6,605 bases of DNA from CAYWNA01 sp964459305 (lineage in GTDB: Bacteria; Planctomycetota; Planctomycetia; Pirellulales; Pirellulaceae). Each line of letters begins with the position of its first letter. The stretch's first letter is position 1. The DNA lies in the NCBI GenBank assembly GCA_964459305.1, contig CAYWNA010000429.1, forward strand, positions 1-6,605. The letters are read 5' to 3'. The translations under genes and the position numbers were made by a program. The notes under the pieces were generated by a model, which did no database searches, was not told the DNA's origin, and saw only the letters and a list, made by a program, of their open reading frames with translations. Positions 4,645-6,605 of this stretch are shown piece by piece.

Positions 4645-6156
4645 CTAATCGTTGGCCGATGGTTTCTCCGGCAACGCCTTCAAGACGCGGCCCACGACTT
4701 CGTTCAAATAGGGATAGAACCCTCCGGGGCTTGGTCCCATGCGCACCACGACCACGTCGCGGGACGGGATGACCAGCGTGACCTGTCCCATGAAGCCAGC
4801 CGACCAGTAGGCGTCCGTGGGGACTTGGTCCATGGTCGAAGGTCGGTTGAGCCAAAAAAGGCCGCCGTATTTTTCCGTCCGGTCGGCGGGAGCGGGGGTT
4901 GAGATGAACTCCGTCCAGCCTTCGGGCAGGATCCGCTCGCCTTGCCAGACGCCGTCCCAGAGGTGCAGGAGGCCGAAACGGACCCAATCGCGGGCCGAAC
5001 CGTAGTCGTATCCCGAAAGGATGAAGTTGCCCCAGGCGTCGGTCTCCAGCACGTAGTTGCGGGCGCCGATCCGGTCGAACAGTGCCCGCTGAGGGAAAGT
5101 CAGATACTCCTCACCCTCCGCCTCGACTGTGTCGTGAATGATCGTCCCCAGCGTCAACGGATCGCTGTTCAGATAGCTCCACCGGGTATTGGGCGGAGTC
5201 TTTGGCGGTTGGTTGACGGCGTGCTCGAAAACGTTGAGCGAATCGAAGTAGACGCGCATGTGCTCGTTCTTCGTCGTGAAGGCCGGCCGCCCTCCCAGCC
5301 CGAGATTGATGAAATCGAGACCGCTGCTCATCCGCAAGAGATCGCGGACAAGGATCTTGCGGCGCGGATCACCGACGGCCTGCCACTCTTTCACTGGAGC
5401 CGGCTGATCGAGCTTGAGCAGTCCACGCTGGACCAACACACCGACCAGCGCCGCTGTGATGCTCTTGCCTTGCGACCAGCCGATTTGCGGCGTGTCCTTC
5501 GTCCAGCCGGGTGCGTAGCGTTCGCCGATGATCTTCCCACGGTACGCCACCACAAAAGCGCGGGTGTTCTGTTTCTTTTGCTCCATGGCCCAGTCGACGG
5601 CAGCGGCCACGGCCTCGGAGTCCACGCCGTCCGGGATCGGCTCGGTTGCCCCGATGTCGCCGGAGGGCCAGGGCTGCGTGGCGGCGTCGGGAAGACCACG
5701 GGGGACCGGTACGGGCTTGTAGTAGACGTCCTTTTCGCCGACCGGCAGGATCGTGGTACCTTGGTCGCCGTTGTATTTGGCGGTGCGAGGCGGAGCGCCG
5801 GGAGCGGTGACCGTTACCATCCGTCGCTGGTGGTCAACCTTGTATTCGAACTCGGGCTCCCAACCGAAAACCTTGAACGGCGCGATGTCCTGGGCGACCA
5901 CTTCCTCGGGAGTCCGTTCATGGGAACGTCCCACAACCCAGAGCCCGGAGCAGATGTGGTGAGCGGCCATGGCGGCGCGGAACTCTCGGCTTTCTTTGGC
6001 GTCTTGGCCGGCGGATTTGCGTTCCGACGACGCGTCGGCGGCTAGCAGACCGCCCGGCGCAAATGTACGATCAGCGAAATCGAATCGCGACTCGCCGACA
6101 AAAGCAAGGACGACAACAAACGAAGTGACAAACTGCACGACTTGTCGAGTAGGCAT
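4645..6156 (-). CDS. Secreted serine hydrolase, class C beta-lactamase/esterase family (PF00144-type)
   Basis: The product is 503 residues from the ATG at 6156, chosen because AAGGAG (6165-6170) lies 8 bases upstream. A longer frame reaches ATG 6234 but has no such site and delays the signal sequence. Residues 1-40 include a hydrophobic export segment (VVQFVTSFVVVLAFV). An N-terminal part (about 55-180) carries CSGLWVVGR at 69-77. The catalytic domain (about 195-495) has the nucleophile motif S-Q-G-K (Ser228, Lys231) and Y-L-N (Tyr328, Asn330). In place of the KTG/HxG box of true beta-lactamases it has G-F-M-G-Q (454-458), followed by VIPSRDVVVVRMG. This pattern fits esterases and amide hydrolases such as the 6-aminohexanoate-dimer hydrolase group more than resistance enzymes; the substrate is unknown. 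It is isolated: no close neighbour upstream, and more than 500 bases to the sigma operon. A decayed relative lies at 1502-1631. Confidence 0.92.
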   Translation of the reverse strand: MPTRQVVQFVTSFVVVLAFVGESRFDFADRTFAPGGLLAADASSERKSAGQDAKESREFRAAMAAHHICSGLWVVGRSHERTPEEVVAQDIAPFKVFGWEPEFEYKVDHQRRMVTVTAPGAPPRTAKYNGDQGTTILPVGEKDVYYKPVPVPRGLPDAATQPWPSGDIGATEPIPDGVDSEAVAAAVDWAMEQKKQNTRAFVVAYRGKIIGERYAPGWTKDTPQIGWSQGKSITAALVGVLVQRGLLKLDQPAPVKEWQAVGDPRRKILVRDLLRMSSGLDFINLGLGGRPAFTTKNEHMRVYFDSLNVFEHAVNQPPKTPPNTRWSYLNSDPLTLGTIIHDTVEAEGEEYLTFPQRALFDRIGARNYVLETDAWGNFILSGYDYGSARDWVRFGLLHLWDGVWQGERILPEGWTEFISTPAPADRTEKYGGLFWLNRPSTMDQVPTDAYWSAGFMGQVTLVIPSRDVVVVRMGPSPGGFYPYLNEVVGRVLKALPEKPSAND

Positions 6157-6164
6157 AATATGGT

Positions 6165-6170
6165 CTCCTT
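6165..6170 (-). promoter_or_regulatory. Ribosome binding site that selects the hydrolase start at 6156
   Basis: AAGGAG on the minus strand is 8 bases from the ATG at 6156, whereas the in-frame ATG at 6234 has nothing comparable. It removes 26 residues from the longest possible frame and places the hydrophobic export segment at the N-terminus. Confidence 0.85.
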
Positions 6171-6314
6171 CGTTAGGAACAAAAAGGAAGCCTACCACAG
6201 AGGATAGGAGGAAAGAAAGCCGTGGAAAGGACAAGGAATGGAGTGTTCAATTTGTGGTGTTTCTTGGCCATGCAATCGATTTGAATCGTTCCCAGTTCCG
6301 TACCGGTCTCTTCA
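6171..6314. other. Upstream region of the serine hydrolase, promoter not resolved
   Basis: This is about 140 bases of AT-richer sequence containing no gene. On the minus strand there are TTGAAC- and TATCCT-like hexamers, but their spacing is not that of a sigma-70 promoter, so I do not assign one. Confidence 0.4.
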
Positions 6315-6327
6315 GTGCCAAAGGCAC
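6315..6327. repeat. Triloop hairpin, gtgcc/ggcac
   Basis: gtgcc (6315-6319) pairs with ggcac (6323-6327) around aaa. It is the first of the series of stem-loops that continues to 6541, spaced about 43 to 54 bases apart. Confidence 0.45.
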
Positions 6328-6340
6328 GTACCTATGTGAG

Positions 6341-6386
6341 CCCAGGGTGGCGCGACGTGAATCCGCGAACGTCGCGGAACCCTGGG
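6341..6386. repeat. Hairpin repeat copy 1 (cccagggt...accctggg)
   Basis: The arms 6341-6358 and 6369-6386 pair over 16 of 18 positions: cccagggt with accctggg outside, cgcgacgt with acgtcgcg inside, separated by an unpaired gg/ga. The loop is 10 bases. The left arm is nearly identical to that of the repeat at 6495-6541, so this is a duplicated unit and not a chance palindrome. Confidence 0.8.
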
Positions 6387-6406
6387 AAACGAGATTAGAT
6401 AGAACA

Positions 6407-6474
6407 GAAAGCCCCAACGGGGCGGCCCTACCTGCCGGGTGCTGCCACGATTAGGGCCATCCCTTCGGGATTTC
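6407..6474. repeat. Block of three abutting hairpins able to form a four-way junction
   Basis: Three stems follow each other directly: gcccc/ggggc with triloop aac (6411-6423), ggcccta/tagggcc with a 21-base loop (6424-6458), and atccc/gggat with triloop ttc (6459-6471). If the last stem gives up its terminal pair, gaaa (6407-6410) can pair with tttc (6471-6474) and close the block as a cloverleaf-like junction. It is not a tRNA: there is no acceptor stem of 7 bp, no T-loop and no anticodon arm. It lies between the two copies of the 46-base hairpin repeat. Single-strand folding is inferred from complementarity only. Confidence 0.6.
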
Positions 6475-6494
6475 GATGTCAATCGTCCTCCTCA

Positions 6495-6541
6495 CCCAGG
6501 GTTGCGCGACGTTCGTTTCCCTCACGTCGCTCCACCCTGGG
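6495..6541. repeat. Hairpin repeat copy 2 (cccagggt...accctggg)
   Basis: The arms 6495-6512 and 6524-6541 repeat the design of 6341-6386: cccagggt/accctggg outside, cgcgacgt/acgtcgc inside, an unpaired dinucleotide between, and an 11-base loop whose sequence differs from copy 1. With agcccagggt at 6339-6348 and accctgggct at 6534-6543, the outermost arms of the two copies also give the whole 6339-6543 block 10-bp terminal inverted repeats. No gene is visible from here to the window end at 6605. Confidence 0.8.
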
Positions 6542-6605
6542 CTGGCTTGGGGGTAAGCGTTCACAGCCCAGTAACCGTATGACCGGCCCTTCTTAATCGT
6601 AATCC

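Noticed and set aside
4942..6045. 367-residue plus-strand open frame opposite the serine hydrolase
   Set aside because: It is a GC-driven shadow of the real gene: no ribosome binding site, no recognisable motif, and the minus frame has full catalytic motifs.
5969..6454. Plus-strand frame of 161 codons crossing from the hydrolase start into the hairpin cluster
   Set aside because: The first part is antisense to the hydrolase N-terminus and the rest is a translation of palindromic repeats.
6407..6474. Possible tRNA because of the cloverleaf-like folding
   Set aside because: Stem lengths, loop sizes and conserved tRNA bases (T-loop, D-loop, anticodon arm) are absent.
6341..6541. Possible CRISPR array from repeated palindromic units
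   Set aside because: There are only two near-identical units, the loops differ, and the sequence between them is itself structured; no cas gene is present.

Overview
The window reads as a chromosomal segment of a planctomycete, most likely Pirellulales-like. Three things suggest this: an ECF sigma factor of a type common in that phylum, secreted serine hydrolases with long N-terminal leaders, and intergenic spaces filled with GC-rich palindromes whose spurious translations (for example 'TRRVSEE', 'SLTHG') I recall from planctomycete genomes. The assignment is inference; no taxonomic marker gene is present. All supported genes lie on the minus strand, so the window is read from right to left.

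Right part (about 6605-4645): a 450-base non-coding stretch holds a cluster of stem-loops at roughly 50-base intervals. It consists of two near-identical hairpins (6341-6386 and 6495-6541) flanking a block that can fold as a four-way junction (6407-6474). Next comes a complete, probably exported serine hydrolase of the class C beta-lactamase/esterase fold (4645-6156). Its annotated start should be the ATG at 6156, set by a strong Shine-Dalgarno sequence.

Middle (about 4644-1640): a gene-free stretch holds a 133-base imperfect inverted-repeat element (4275-4407). It is followed by a compact regulatory unit: an ECF sigma factor (3601-4131), a one-span membrane protein that overlaps it by ATGA and is probably its anti-sigma factor (2606-3604), and a secreted protein made of two copies of one domain (1824-2549). 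A symmetric TGTCAC-N13-GTGACA site lies just upstream of the sigma gene, and a strong stem-loop lies 29 bases past the last stop codon. The simplest reading is an autoregulated cell-surface signalling operon. The inducing signal and the role of the third protein are unknown.

Left part (about 1640-1): a large gap contains a 130-base in-frame relic of the C-terminal part of a second beta-lactamase-like gene, clearly related to the intact gene 3.3 kb away. The window ends in the first 340 codons of a secreted CocE/NonD (peptidase S15-like) hydrolase with its catalytic triad visible; its C-terminal domain lies outside the window.

Nothing here amounts to a clearly new defence or mobile system. 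The parts most worth following up are the sigma/membrane sensor/tandem-repeat operon and the two palindromic intergenic elements.
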